Shown piece after piece: positions 42,895 through 50,537 of a stretch of DNA of 64,000 nt. Origin of the DNA: Mycobacterium sp. E183 (GTDB lineage Bacteria; Actinomycetota; Actinomycetes; Mycobacteriales; Mycobacteriaceae); contig NZ_LZJN01000105.1 in assembly GCF_001667735.1 (NCBI RefSeq), positions 62,001 through 126,000 of the forward strand. Reading direction: 5' to 3'. Every line of letters begins with the position of its first letter. Within the stretch, counting starts at the first letter, position 1. The position numbers and the translations under genes are program-made. The notes beneath the pieces were generated by a model that saw nothing but the letters and a program-made list of their open reading frames with translations, ran no database searches and was not told the DNA's origin.

Positions 42895-43274
42895 TGGGGG
42901 CTCCGCGCTCGGCACGTGAGGTGGTCGAGCTCTACAACCTGGTCGTCTGGAACGAGCAGAACCTGACCCTGGCCGAAGAACTGTTCGCCGACAAGGTGAT
43001 TCGGCACGGGGTGGGTGAGGCGCACACACTCACCCGCGAACAGGCGGTCAGCCGGGTGAGGGACGTCTGGGCGATGTTCGACACGTTGCGCTTCGATCTG
43101 AACGTCGTCGCCGCCGGCGACGACGGCCAGCACGTGGCCATCGTCTACGACTCGTCGATGACTACCAAGGACGGCACCATAACCAACGTCGCCAGCATCG
43201 AGGTGTTCCGCGTCGTCGACGGAAAGATCACCGAGGTCTGGAATTGCGGCTACCAGCAAGGAGTTTGGAGTTGA
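42894..43274 (+). CDS. SnoaL-like/nuclear transport factor 2-fold protein
   Basis: A 126-residue cone-shaped alpha+beta fold protein. SAREVVELYNLVVWNEQNLTLAEELFADKVIRHG and DGKITEVWNCGYQQGVWS match the SnoaL/NTF2 pattern. Members are isomerases, cyclases, dehydratases or ligand-binding proteins. Start and stop are shared with neighbours (TGATG and TTGA overlaps), showing tight coupling. The catalytic residues cannot be assigned. Confidence 0.83.
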   Translation: MGAPRSAREVVELYNLVVWNEQNLTLAEELFADKVIRHGVGEAHTLTREQAVSRVRDVWAMFDTLRFDLNVVAAGDDGQHVAIVYDSSMTTKDGTITNVASIEVFRVVDGKITEVWNCGYQQGVWS

Positions 43275-44314
43275 ATGAGCGCACTCTCGATGAGTTGGGC
43301 TACTACCTGCTGGCGGGTGCCGGCGGAGAGGGGCCGGCGACGCTGATCGACGAGGCCCGCCGCGGCGAGGAGCTCGGCTTCGGCACCGCGTTCATCTCCG
43401 AACGCTGGAACGTCAAAGAGGCGTCATCCCTGACGGGGGCCGCGTGCGCCGTGACGACCCGGATGCAGATCGCCACCGCGGCAACCAATCACAACACCCG
43501 CCACCCGCTGATCACCGGGTCGTGGGCCACCACCATGCACCGGCTCTCCGGCGGGCGCTTCACGCTGGGGATCGGCCGGGGCATCGCGGCGATCTATGGG
43601 GCCTTCGGCATACCGGCGGTCACGACCGCGCAGATGGAGGACTGGGCCCAGGTCATGCGCCGCCTGTGGCATGGCGAACTGATCTTCAACCACGACGGAC
43701 CGATGGGCAAGTACCCGATCCTGTTCCTCGACCCTGACTTCAACGAGGACATCCGGTTGGCGCTGGTGGCTTTCGGGCCCAACACCCTCGACCTCGGGGG
43801 CCGGGTGTTCGACGACGTCATCCTGCACACCTACTTCACGCCCGAGACGCTGCAACGCTGCGTCAAGACCGTCAAGTCCGCGGCGGAGAAGGCCGGCCGC
43901 GATCCGGACAGCGTGCGGGTGTGGTCGTGCTTCGCCACGGTGGGTGATCACCTGCCCGAGGAGCTGCGGCTCAAGAAGACTGTCGCGCGTCTGGCCACCT
44001 ATCTGCAGGGCTACGGCGACCTGATGGTGCGGACGAACGAGTGGGATCCGGCTGTGCTGCAACGCTTCCGGGAAGACCCCGTGGTGACGTCGATCGCGGG
44101 CGGGATCGACCACAAGGCCACGGCCGAGCAGATCGAGCACATCGCGACGCTGATCCCGGACGAATGGCTGGAGCCGTCGGCCACCGGTTCGGCCCGGCAA
44201 TGCGCGGACCGTGTTCGCAAGGAATTCGACTACGGGGCCGACGCGGTGATCATGCACGGCGCCACGCCGGAGGAGCTCGAGCCTGTCGTCAGCGCGTACC
44301 GGGCGGTGGATTAG
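43271..44314 (+). CDS. LLM-class F420-dependent oxidoreductase
   Basis: A 347-residue luciferase-like TIM barrel. GYYLLAGAGGEG, RGEELGFGTAFISERWNVKEA, ATNHNTRHPLITGSWATTMHRLSGGRFTLGIGRG (in pieces) are the typical bacterial-luciferase-family strands of F420-binding members. The rare TTG start at 43271 is supported by AAGGAG (43258-43263) and by overlap with the preceding stop; an in-frame ATG at 43244 lies within that gene. It oxidises or reduces a carbonyl, alcohol or enoyl group with F420. It ends its operon at a hairpin. Confidence 0.87.
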   Translation: MNERTLDELGYYLLAGAGGEGPATLIDEARRGEELGFGTAFISERWNVKEASSLTGAACAVTTRMQIATAATNHNTRHPLITGSWATTMHRLSGGRFTLGIGRGIAAIYGAFGIPAVTTAQMEDWAQVMRRLWHGELIFNHDGPMGKYPILFLDPDFNEDIRLALVAFGPNTLDLGGRVFDDVILHTYFTPETLQRCVKTVKSAAEKAGRDPDSVRVWSCFATVGDHLPEELRLKKTVARLATYLQGYGDLMVRTNEWDPAVLQRFREDPVVTSIAGGIDHKATAEQIEHIATLIPDEWLEPSATGSARQCADRVRKEFDYGADAVIMHGATPEELEPVVSAYRAVD

Positions 44315-44317
44315 CTC

Positions 44318-44379
44318 CGCGAGGGTGCGCAGTTGTACGCCGATTGCGGCGTGTCGCCGTACCAACACGCACGCTCGCG
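44318..44379. terminator. imperfect long hairpin between convergent genes
   Basis: CGCGAGGGTGCG (44318-44329) pairs with CGCACGCTCGCG (44368-44379) with one mismatch, and inner parts GTACG/CGTAC and GCCG/CGGC extend the stem. It lies between the convergent F420-type gene and the carboxyltransferase. The GCGAGCGTGCGTG core is of the type repeated in mycobacterial intergenic regions (from memory, not searched). Confidence 0.72.
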
Positions 44380-44387
44380 ACAGAACC

Positions 44388-45884
44388 TCAGGGCAGGATG
44401 ACGGTCCGGCTGACCGGCTCCGCCGCGGCCTGTCGGCTGGACAGCCCGCGAAGCAGTGCACCGAGTAGGGCATCACGGGTCTCGCGGGGATCGATGAGTT
44501 CGTCGAATCCCAGATGTTCGGCCGAGCGATACGACGCCTGCAACTCGGCGTCACGCAGCTTCGCGGTGATGTCCTCGCCGGCATGGGTCGCCCGGCCCAG
44601 CGCGGCCGCGCTCATCGCGCCCATGGTCGCCCCGGGGTAGGCGAACGTCGCGCTCTGGTGGTCAAAACCGAGCAGCGACATGACCATCGAGCCGAATCCG
44701 TATGCCTTGCGCAGGGTGACGTGCAACTTGACCGTGGTTGCCGCCGTCTGCGCGGCGAACATCCGCGCACCGGCGCGCAGCACCCCGCTGCGTTCGGACC
44801 GACTGCCGGGCAGCATGCCGGGGTTGTCGGCAAGGAAGACGATGGGCAGGTGGAACGAGTCGGCCACCATGATGAAGTGCGCCGCCTTGTCCGCCGCGTC
44901 GGCGTCGATGGAGCCCGCGAGCACGTTGGGCTGATTGGCGACGACCGCGACCGGGTGGCCACCGAGATGGGCCAGCGCGCAGATGATCGCCTTGCCGTAC
45001 CGCGGCTGCACCTCGAACCAGTCGGGCCGGTCGAAGACCACGTCGAGCACGGCGCGCATGTCGTAGACGCGGCGGTTGTCGCGCGAGACGATGTCGAGCA
45101 GTTCGGGCGTCGCGCGCTGCTCGCCGGCCTCGTCGGGCGGTAGCTGCGCCGGGTAGGACCACGCGCTCGGCGGGAAATACGACAGGTACCGCCGAATGTC
45201 GGCGATCACGGCCTCGTCGTCTTCGGCGACGTTGTGGATCACCCCGCTCGGCACGGCGGTGCCGGGCCCGCCGAGATCCTCCTTCGAGATCTCCTCTCCG
45301 GTGGACTCTTTGACGACCGGCGGGCCGGCGGTGAAGATCGCGCCCTGCGCGCTCATGATCCGGAAGTCGCAGACCGGGGCGACGAGCGCGCCGTGTCCGG
45401 CCGAGGGGCCGAGCACGGCGGCGACGGTCGGCACCCGGCCCGAGCACTGCGCCTGTGCGAGCAGGTCGGTGGGGGCGCGGCCGTAATGTCCACCGCCAGG
45501 TCGGAAGCCGGCGCCTTCCAGCAACATCACCAGGGGAACCTTGTCGCGCAGCGCGAGTTCGGCGATGCGGTAGCGCTTGGAGTTGCCGCCCGGTCCGATG
45601 CTGCCGGCCATGGTGGTGAAGTCCTCCGAGCCCAGCATCACCGGCGAACCGTTGATCAACCCGGAGCCGACGACCAGGCCGTCGGCCGCGATCTCGCCGC
45701 CGACCAGCGTCCCGATTTCTCGGAACGTCCCCGGGTCGAGGAGGCGCTCGATGCGCGCCCGGGCGTCGAGCTTGCCCTTGCCGCGGTGCTTGTCGAGCCG
45801 TTCGGGACCACCCATGCCCCACGCACGCTCACGGCGCCGCCCGAGATCGTCGAGCGTTTCTCCCCAGTCCTGGGCTTTCGACAT
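44388..45884 (-). CDS. acyl-CoA carboxylase carboxyltransferase (beta) subunit
   Basis: A 498-residue biotin-dependent carboxyltransferase of the propionyl/methylcrotonyl-CoA type. The N-terminal half has RLDKHRGKGKLDARARIERLLD and LEGAGFRPGGGHYG; the oxyanion-type Gly pairs are LGPSAGHGALVAPVCDF and AYGFGSMVMSLLGFDHQ, followed by FAYPGATMGAMS. No biotin carboxylase or carrier subunit is adjacent, so it must use an alpha subunit encoded elsewhere. It may carboxylate a branched or unsaturated acyl-CoA in the pathway. It is divergent from the F420-type oxidoreductase across operator site 6. Confidence 0.9.
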   Translation of the reverse strand: MSKAQDWGETLDDLGRRRERAWGMGGPERLDKHRGKGKLDARARIERLLDPGTFREIGTLVGGEIAADGLVVGSGLINGSPVMLGSEDFTTMAGSIGPGGNSKRYRIAELALRDKVPLVMLLEGAGFRPGGGHYGRAPTDLLAQAQCSGRVPTVAAVLGPSAGHGALVAPVCDFRIMSAQGAIFTAGPPVVKESTGEEISKEDLGGPGTAVPSGVIHNVAEDDEAVIADIRRYLSYFPPSAWSYPAQLPPDEAGEQRATPELLDIVSRDNRRVYDMRAVLDVVFDRPDWFEVQPRYGKAIICALAHLGGHPVAVVANQPNVLAGSIDADAADKAAHFIMVADSFHLPIVFLADNPGMLPGSRSERSGVLRAGARMFAAQTAATTVKLHVTLRKAYGFGSMVMSLLGFDHQSATFAYPGATMGAMSAAALGRATHAGEDITAKLRDAELQASYRSAEHLGFDELIDPRETRDALLGALLRGLSSRQAAAEPVSRTVILP

Positions 45885-45939
45885 GCCTCTGTCCTACCTC
45901 ATGCAAGTTTCGTCTGGTGAGCGGATCTGCAGGGTCACA

Positions 45940-45958
45940 TACTGGATTGCTTACTGTA
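45940..45958. promoter_or_regulatory. 19-bp palindromic operator, site 6
   Basis: TACTGGAT-TGC-TTACTGTA. The left half matches the perfect copy at 6 of 8 and the right at 7 of 8. It ends 11 bp before the ATG at 45970, so the plus-strand transcript is probably leaderless with the operator over its -10 (TACTGT). It is 55 bp above the divergent carboxyltransferase start. Confidence 0.7.
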
Positions 45959-45969
45959 AAGTTACCCGC

Positions 45970-46992
45970 ATGGCCGACGCCGCCCGACTCAAGGTCGACG
46001 GGGGCATCCCCAATCAACTCGCTCGCGCGGCCGACGCGGCGGTCGCCCTGGAACGGCAGGGCTACGACGGCGGATGGACGCCCGAAACCAGCCACGACCC
46101 ATTCCTGCCGCTGCTGCTGGCCGCCGAGCACACGAAGCGGCTGGAAATCGGGACCAACATCGCCGTGGCGTTCGCCCGCAACCCGATGATCGTCGCCAAC
46201 ATCGGTTGGGATCTGCAGGCGTATTCGAAAGGCCGGTTCATCCTCGGGCTGGGCACTCAAATTCAGCCCCACATCGAAAAGCGGTTCAGCATGCCGTGGA
46301 GCCACCCGGCCCGGCGCATGCGGGAGTTCGTCTCGGCGCTGCACGCGATCTGGGACGCCTGGCGCGACGGCGGCAAGCTGCGTTTCGAGGGCGAGTTCTA
46401 CACCCACAAGATCATGACGCCGATGTTCACCCCCGAGGCGCAGCCCTATCCGACGCCGAAGGTGTTCGTCGCCGCGGTCGGTGAGGTGATGACCGAGATG
46501 TGCGGCGAGGTCGCCGACGGACACCTGGGCCACCCGATGGTGTCCAAGCGCTACATCACCGAGGTCACCGCGCCCGCGCTGTTACGCGGCCTGCAGCGGG
46601 CCGGCCGCCGGCGCGCCGACGTCGAGTTGTCGGCCGAGGTGCTGGTGGCCACCGGCGAGAGCGACGCCGAGCTGCAGACCGCGACGGCCGCGGTGCGCAA
46701 GCAGATCGCCTTCTACGGATCGACGCCGGCCTACCGCAAGGTTCTCGAGCTGCACGGCTGGGGCGACCTGCACGCCGAGTTGAACCGGCTGTCCAAGCAG
46801 GGGGAGTGGGACGCGATGGCCAAGCTGATCGACGACGAAATGCTGGCGACCTTCGCGGTCGTCGGGCAGGTCGACGAGGTCGGCGCCGCGCTGCGAGACC
46901 GCTGTGAGGGTGTCGTCGACCGCGTCCTGCCGATCTTCATGACCGCTTCGCAAACCTGTATCACCGCCGCGATGAAGGAGTTTCGCCAGTGA
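45970..46992 (+). CDS. LLM-class F420-dependent oxidoreductase
   Basis: A 340-residue luciferase-family barrel. LKVDGGIPNQLARAADAAVALERQGYDGGWTPETSHDPF (in pieces), IGTNIAVAFARNPMIVANIGWDLQAYSKGRFILGLGTQ and HIEKRFSMPWSHPARRMREFV identify the F420 TIGR-type subgroup. ATG 45970 is chosen because the operator ends just before it; no Shine-Dalgarno is visible, so initiation is probably leaderless. It is coupled by GTGA to the P450 gene. The other F420-type enzyme at 43271 is only distantly similar. Confidence 0.88.
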   Translation: MADAARLKVDGGIPNQLARAADAAVALERQGYDGGWTPETSHDPFLPLLLAAEHTKRLEIGTNIAVAFARNPMIVANIGWDLQAYSKGRFILGLGTQIQPHIEKRFSMPWSHPARRMREFVSALHAIWDAWRDGGKLRFEGEFYTHKIMTPMFTPEAQPYPTPKVFVAAVGEVMTEMCGEVADGHLGHPMVSKRYITEVTAPALLRGLQRAGRRRADVELSAEVLVATGESDAELQTATAAVRKQIAFYGSTPAYRKVLELHGWGDLHAELNRLSKQGEWDAMAKLIDDEMLATFAVVGQVDEVGAALRDRCEGVVDRVLPIFMTASQTCITAAMKEFRQ

Positions 46993-48224
46993 GCACCACG
47001 ACGATGGACGACGCCGGGAAGTTGTTGGCCGATCCACTGGCGTACACCGACGAGGAGCGGCTGCACGCGGCGCTGGCTCACCTGCGCGCCAACGCGCCGG
47101 TGTCGTGGGTCGAGGTGCCGGACTATAAACCGTTCTGGGCGATCACCAAGCACGCCGACATCATGGACATCGAGCGCGAGAACATGTTGTTCACCAACTG
47201 GCCGCGCCCGGTGCTGACCACCGCCGAGGGCGACGAGATGCAGGCGGCCGCGGGCGTGCGCACGCTGATCCACCTCGACGATCCGCAGCACCGGGTGGTA
47301 CGCGCGATCGGATCCGACTGGTTCCGGCCAAAGGCGATGCGCGCGTTGAAGGTTCGGGTCGACGAGCTCGCCAAGATCTATGTCGACAAGATGATGGCCG
47401 CGGGTCCCGAGTGTGACTTCGTCCAGGAGGTGGCGGTCAATTACCCTCTGTTCGTGATCATGTCACTGCTGGGCCTGCCGGAGGCTGACTTCCCCCGGAT
47501 GCTCAAGCTCACCCAGGAATTGTTCGGCAGCGACGACTCCGAATTCAAGCGCGGCAGCTCCAACGAGGACCAGCTGCCTGCGTTGTTCGACATGTTCCAG
47601 TACTTCAACGGGGTCACCGAGGCGCGCCGCGAACACCCGACCGACGATCTCGCCTCCGCGATCGCCAACGCCCGCGTCGACGGGGAACCGCTGTCGGACA
47701 TCGACACGGTGTCCTATTACCTGATCGTGGCCACCGCCGGTCACGACACCACCAGCGCGACCATTTCCGGTGGGCTGCAAGCACTCATCGAGAACACCGA
47801 CCAGCTCGAGCGGCTGCAGGCGAATCTCGACCTGATGCCATTGGCCACCGAGGAGATGATCCGCTGGGTCACGCCCGTCAAGGAATTCATGCGCACCGCC
47901 AACGCGGACACCGCCGTGCGCGGAGTGCCGATCGCCGCGGGCGATTCCGTGCTGCTGTCCTATGTGTCGGCCAATCGCGACGAGGACGTGTTCACCGACC
48001 CGTTCCGCTTCGATGTCGGGCGCGACCCCAACAAGCACCTGGCCTTCGGGTACGGCGTGCACTTCTGCATGGGCGCGGCCCTGGCCCGTATGGAGGTCAA
48101 CAGCTTCTTCACCGAGCTACTGCCGAGGCTCAAATCCATTGAGCTGATCGGTGATCCGGAGTTGGTCGCCACCACCTTCGTGGGCGGCCTGAAGCACCTG
48201 CCGGTGCGGTACTCGCTGGCCTGA
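46989..48224 (+). CDS. cytochrome P450
   Basis: A 411-residue P450. Helix I is IVATAGHDTTSATISGGL, ExxR is EEMIRWVTPV, and the heme loop LAFGYGVHFCMGAALARME has Cys360. The N-terminal PVSWVEVPDYKPFWAITKHADIMDIER resembles the CYP125/CYP142 type acting on long lipids, but the identity is not established. It is coupled to the F420-type enzyme by a GTGA overlap and belongs to the operon of operator site 6. It differs from the two paralogous P450s at 28456 and 57493. Confidence 0.93.
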   Translation: MSTTTMDDAGKLLADPLAYTDEERLHAALAHLRANAPVSWVEVPDYKPFWAITKHADIMDIERENMLFTNWPRPVLTTAEGDEMQAAAGVRTLIHLDDPQHRVVRAIGSDWFRPKAMRALKVRVDELAKIYVDKMMAAGPECDFVQEVAVNYPLFVIMSLLGLPEADFPRMLKLTQELFGSDDSEFKRGSSNEDQLPALFDMFQYFNGVTEARREHPTDDLASAIANARVDGEPLSDIDTVSYYLIVATAGHDTTSATISGGLQALIENTDQLERLQANLDLMPLATEEMIRWVTPVKEFMRTANADTAVRGVPIAAGDSVLLSYVSANRDEDVFTDPFRFDVGRDPNKHLAFGYGVHFCMGAALARMEVNSFFTELLPRLKSIELIGDPELVATTFVGGLKHLPVRYSLA

Positions 48225-48333
48225 CTTTCCCAGCTCTATTCGCGGCAGACAGCCATCAGCGCTGAATGGCCCTCGCGTCGATGAGCGCCCCGCTTATCGC
48301 GTGATCGCTACACTCCGGCGTGGAGGTCTCGCA

Positions 48334-49158
48334 ATGACGCGCAGGACGATTGTCATCACGGGTGCCAGTGACGGCATCGGTGCCGCTGCGGCTCGTCGCC
48401 TCAGTCGCACCGGCGCCCAGATCGTCGTGGTGGGCCGCTCCCAAACCAAGACCGCCGCGGTGGCCACCGAATTGGGCGCGGACTACTTCGTCGTCGACTA
48501 CGCCGACCTGTCCCAGGTGCGGGCGCTGGCGGACAAGTTGCGTTCGCAGTACCCGCGCATCGACGTTTTGCTCAACAATGCGGGCAGGATGGCCAGCAAG
48601 ATCGAGCTGACGTCGGACGGCTACGAACGCACCTATCAGGTCAACTACCTGGCGCCGTTCCTGTTGACCACCCGATTGCTGGATGTGCTGCTGGAGTCCC
48701 GCGCCACGGTCGTCAACACGACCAGCTCGTCGCACAAGCTGGTCTTCCGTGCCACCGTCGACGACCTGGAGAACACCGCCAGCCGCCGCCCCGCCGCTGC
48801 CTACGCGTTCTCAAAGTTCGCAATCGTGTTGTTCACCAAGGAATTACATCGGCGCTACCATGACGCCGGTCTTTCCGTCGCGGCCGTGCATCCCGGCAAC
48901 GTCAACTCCAACATCGGCATTGCCTCGGGTTCGCGATTTCTCGTGTTCATGCAGCGGTATACCCCGGCGGTGCTCTTCATCTCGAGCCCGGACCAGGGCG
49001 CCGACCAGGCGGTGCGGCTGGCGTCGAGCGCGCCCGTATCGGAGTGGACGCCCGGCGCCTACTACGCCAAGCGCAAGATCGCCAAGACCAGTCGCCTGGC
49101 AAACGACCCGCGATTGGCCGCCCAGCTGTGGGAGCGCACCGCGGCCAGGCTCGGCTGA
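48334..49158 (+). CDS. short-chain dehydrogenase/reductase (retinol-dehydrogenase-like)
   Basis: A 274-residue SDR. TGASDGIGAAAARRL is at the N-terminus, NNAG at about residue 86, and the catalytic Tyr-x3-Lys motif is YAFSKFAIVLFTKEL. ATG 48334 is preferred because TGGAGGTC is five bases in front; an earlier in-frame start at 48301 is less likely. Its sequence type (LLNNAGRMASKIELTSDGYERTYQVNYLAPFLLT) is that of retinol dehydrogenase/WW-domain oxidoreductase-like SDRs. It is separated from the P450 by 109 bp and is likely a separate unit. Confidence 0.86.
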   Translation: MTRRTIVITGASDGIGAAAARRLSRTGAQIVVVGRSQTKTAAVATELGADYFVVDYADLSQVRALADKLRSQYPRIDVLLNNAGRMASKIELTSDGYERTYQVNYLAPFLLTTRLLDVLLESRATVVNTTSSSHKLVFRATVDDLENTASRRPAAAYAFSKFAIVLFTKELHRRYHDAGLSVAAVHPGNVNSNIGIASGSRFLVFMQRYTPAVLFISSPDQGADQAVRLASSAPVSEWTPGAYYAKRKIAKTSRLANDPRLAAQLWERTAARLG

Positions 49159-49182
49159 CGATTCCGCGCGCGGGTGATCTTC

Positions 49183-49219
49183 GATACTCATTAGTATCTA
49201 ACCGATACTGACGGGTATG
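49183..49219. promoter_or_regulatory. tandem palindromic operator overlapping a TetR gene start
   Basis: GATACT-CATT-AGTATC (49183-49198) is a perfect 6-bp inverted repeat, followed by a second imperfect copy GATACT-GACG-GGTATG (49204-49219). They lie directly before and over the ATG of the TetR gene at 49217. This arrangement is typical of an autoregulated TetR repressor. Confidence 0.68.
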
Positions 49220-49834
49220 CTACTGCACATGTCGCCCGTCAAACCGCATCGCACCCGCCCCACCCGCAGCGAGGTTCGCGACCGGATCCTGGATGCGGCG
49301 TCGAAGGTGTTCGCCGCCGAGGGTTTCGCCGGTGCCACCATCGACGCGATCGGTCAGGCCGCGGGCTTCACCAAGGGCGCGGTCTACTCCAACTTCGAGT
49401 CGAAGGACGAGCTGTTCCTGGCCCTGCTCGACCGCGAGTTCGAGCTGCGGGGCGAGCAGATCGCGATAGCGCTCGACCGCAGCGACGGCGACACCGCCGC
49501 GGCCGCGCGTGAGGTGAGCCGGTCGGTGCTCGACTCGGTCCGCGACCATTCCGACTACTACGTTCTGCTCGTCGAGTACTGGCTGCGCGCCCAGCGCGAT
49601 CCGCAGCTTCGGGGGCGCCTGATCGAGCGGCGTCGCGCCGCTGTCGACCAGGCGCTGCACATCGTCGAATCGACCGACACCGTGCCGGGCGACCGGCGGC
49701 TGACCGACATCGCCCAGCTCGTCGTCACCCTCAACCTGGGCGTCGCGATGGAAGAGGTGCTGCGTCCCGGAACCATCAACCCCGATCTGCTCGCGCAACT
49801 GATCACCGCACTGCTGGAATCGATTCCGGCTTGA
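49217..49834 (+). CDS. TetR-family regulator of the ABC/Pip transporter genes
   Basis: A 205-residue TetR protein. The DNA-binding domain has RDRILDAASKVFAAEGFAGATIDAIGQAAGFTKGAVYSNFESKDELF (in pieces) at residues about 20-67. The C-terminal helical part is the ligand domain. ATG 49217 or 49229 may be the start; no clear Shine-Dalgarno is visible, so it is probably leaderless. Its own promoter carries tandem GATACT palindromes. It sits immediately upstream of an ATPase-like and a membrane gene, in the usual layout of efflux control. Confidence 0.9.
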   Translation: MLLHMSPVKPHRTRPTRSEVRDRILDAASKVFAAEGFAGATIDAIGQAAGFTKGAVYSNFESKDELFLALLDREFELRGEQIAIALDRSDGDTAAAAREVSRSVLDSVRDHSDYYVLLVEYWLRAQRDPQLRGRLIERRRAAVDQALHIVESTDTVPGDRRLTDIAQLVVTLNLGVAMEEVLRPGTINPDLLAQLITALLESIPA

Positions 49835-49857
49835 AGGAGATCAGGGAAAGTCACACC

Positions 49858-50535
49858 ATGGATGCCAAAGACGAACCGGACGACATCGCACCGGTGATCA
49901 CCGCCGCCGGATTGGGGGTCGACGGTGAGCACGGACCGCTGTTCTCGGGGGTCGACCTGGCCCTGACGCCGGGGTTCCACGCCATTCAGATGCCCGGGGG
50001 CCCGGGTCAGACAACGCTGTTGTTGACGATCGCGGGACGCTTCAAGGCCAGTCACGGCTCGCTGAGCGTGCTCGGCGAAACGACGCCGCGCGCGATCCGC
50101 CGCCGGTGCGCGATAGCGGCCTTCGACGACATCGATGAACTCGAAGAGTCGGTGACCGTGGCGACCGTACTCGCCGAGCAACGCCGGTGGCTGGCGCCGT
50201 GGTATTCGCTGGTGCCGCCGCAAGCCGGTCAGGCCGGGCTGACGGAGGTCTTCGGCGACATGCCCCCGCCGTCTTCGGACACCTACATCGTCGAATTGTC
50301 CGACCTGGAAATGTTTTTGCTGCGGATCACGCTCGCGCTGCTGTCGAATCGTCCGATTCTGGTGGTCGGCGACCTCGAGCAAGTGCGCGACAACTCCCGG
50401 CGAGCGATCGCGGTGGAACGGCTCGGCGTGATCGCCCAGCAGCGCACGGTCGTTGTCGGAGTCACCAACCCGCTCGGCACCGACGCACCCGAGCACGAGC
50501 TTCACGATCGCCGCGTCCTGACCGGAGGAGATTGA
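49858..50535 (+). CDS. degenerate ABC-transporter ATP-binding-like protein
   Basis: A 225-residue protein with the ABC-ATPase outline. The start LFSGVDLALTPGFHAIQMPGGPGQTTLLLTIAGR (in pieces) matches the Walker A region, but the Lys is replaced by Gln (GGPGQTT). The signature LSGGQ is LSDLE and Walker B ILVVGDLEQ lacks the DE of the normal motif. It is probably unable to hydrolyse ATP in the usual way. ATG 49858 is preferred (AGGGAAAG seven bases upstream); a TTG at 49831 overlapping the TetR stop is possible. It is followed after 2 bp by a membrane protein. Confidence 0.8.
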   Translation: MDAKDEPDDIAPVITAAGLGVDGEHGPLFSGVDLALTPGFHAIQMPGGPGQTTLLLTIAGRFKASHGSLSVLGETTPRAIRRRCAIAAFDDIDELEESVTVATVLAEQRRWLAPWYSLVPPQAGQAGLTEVFGDMPPPSSDTYIVELSDLEMFLLRITLALLSNRPILVVGDLEQVRDNSRRAIAVERLGVIAQQRTVVVGVTNPLGTDAPEHELHDRRVLTGGD

Positions 50536-50537
50536 CG

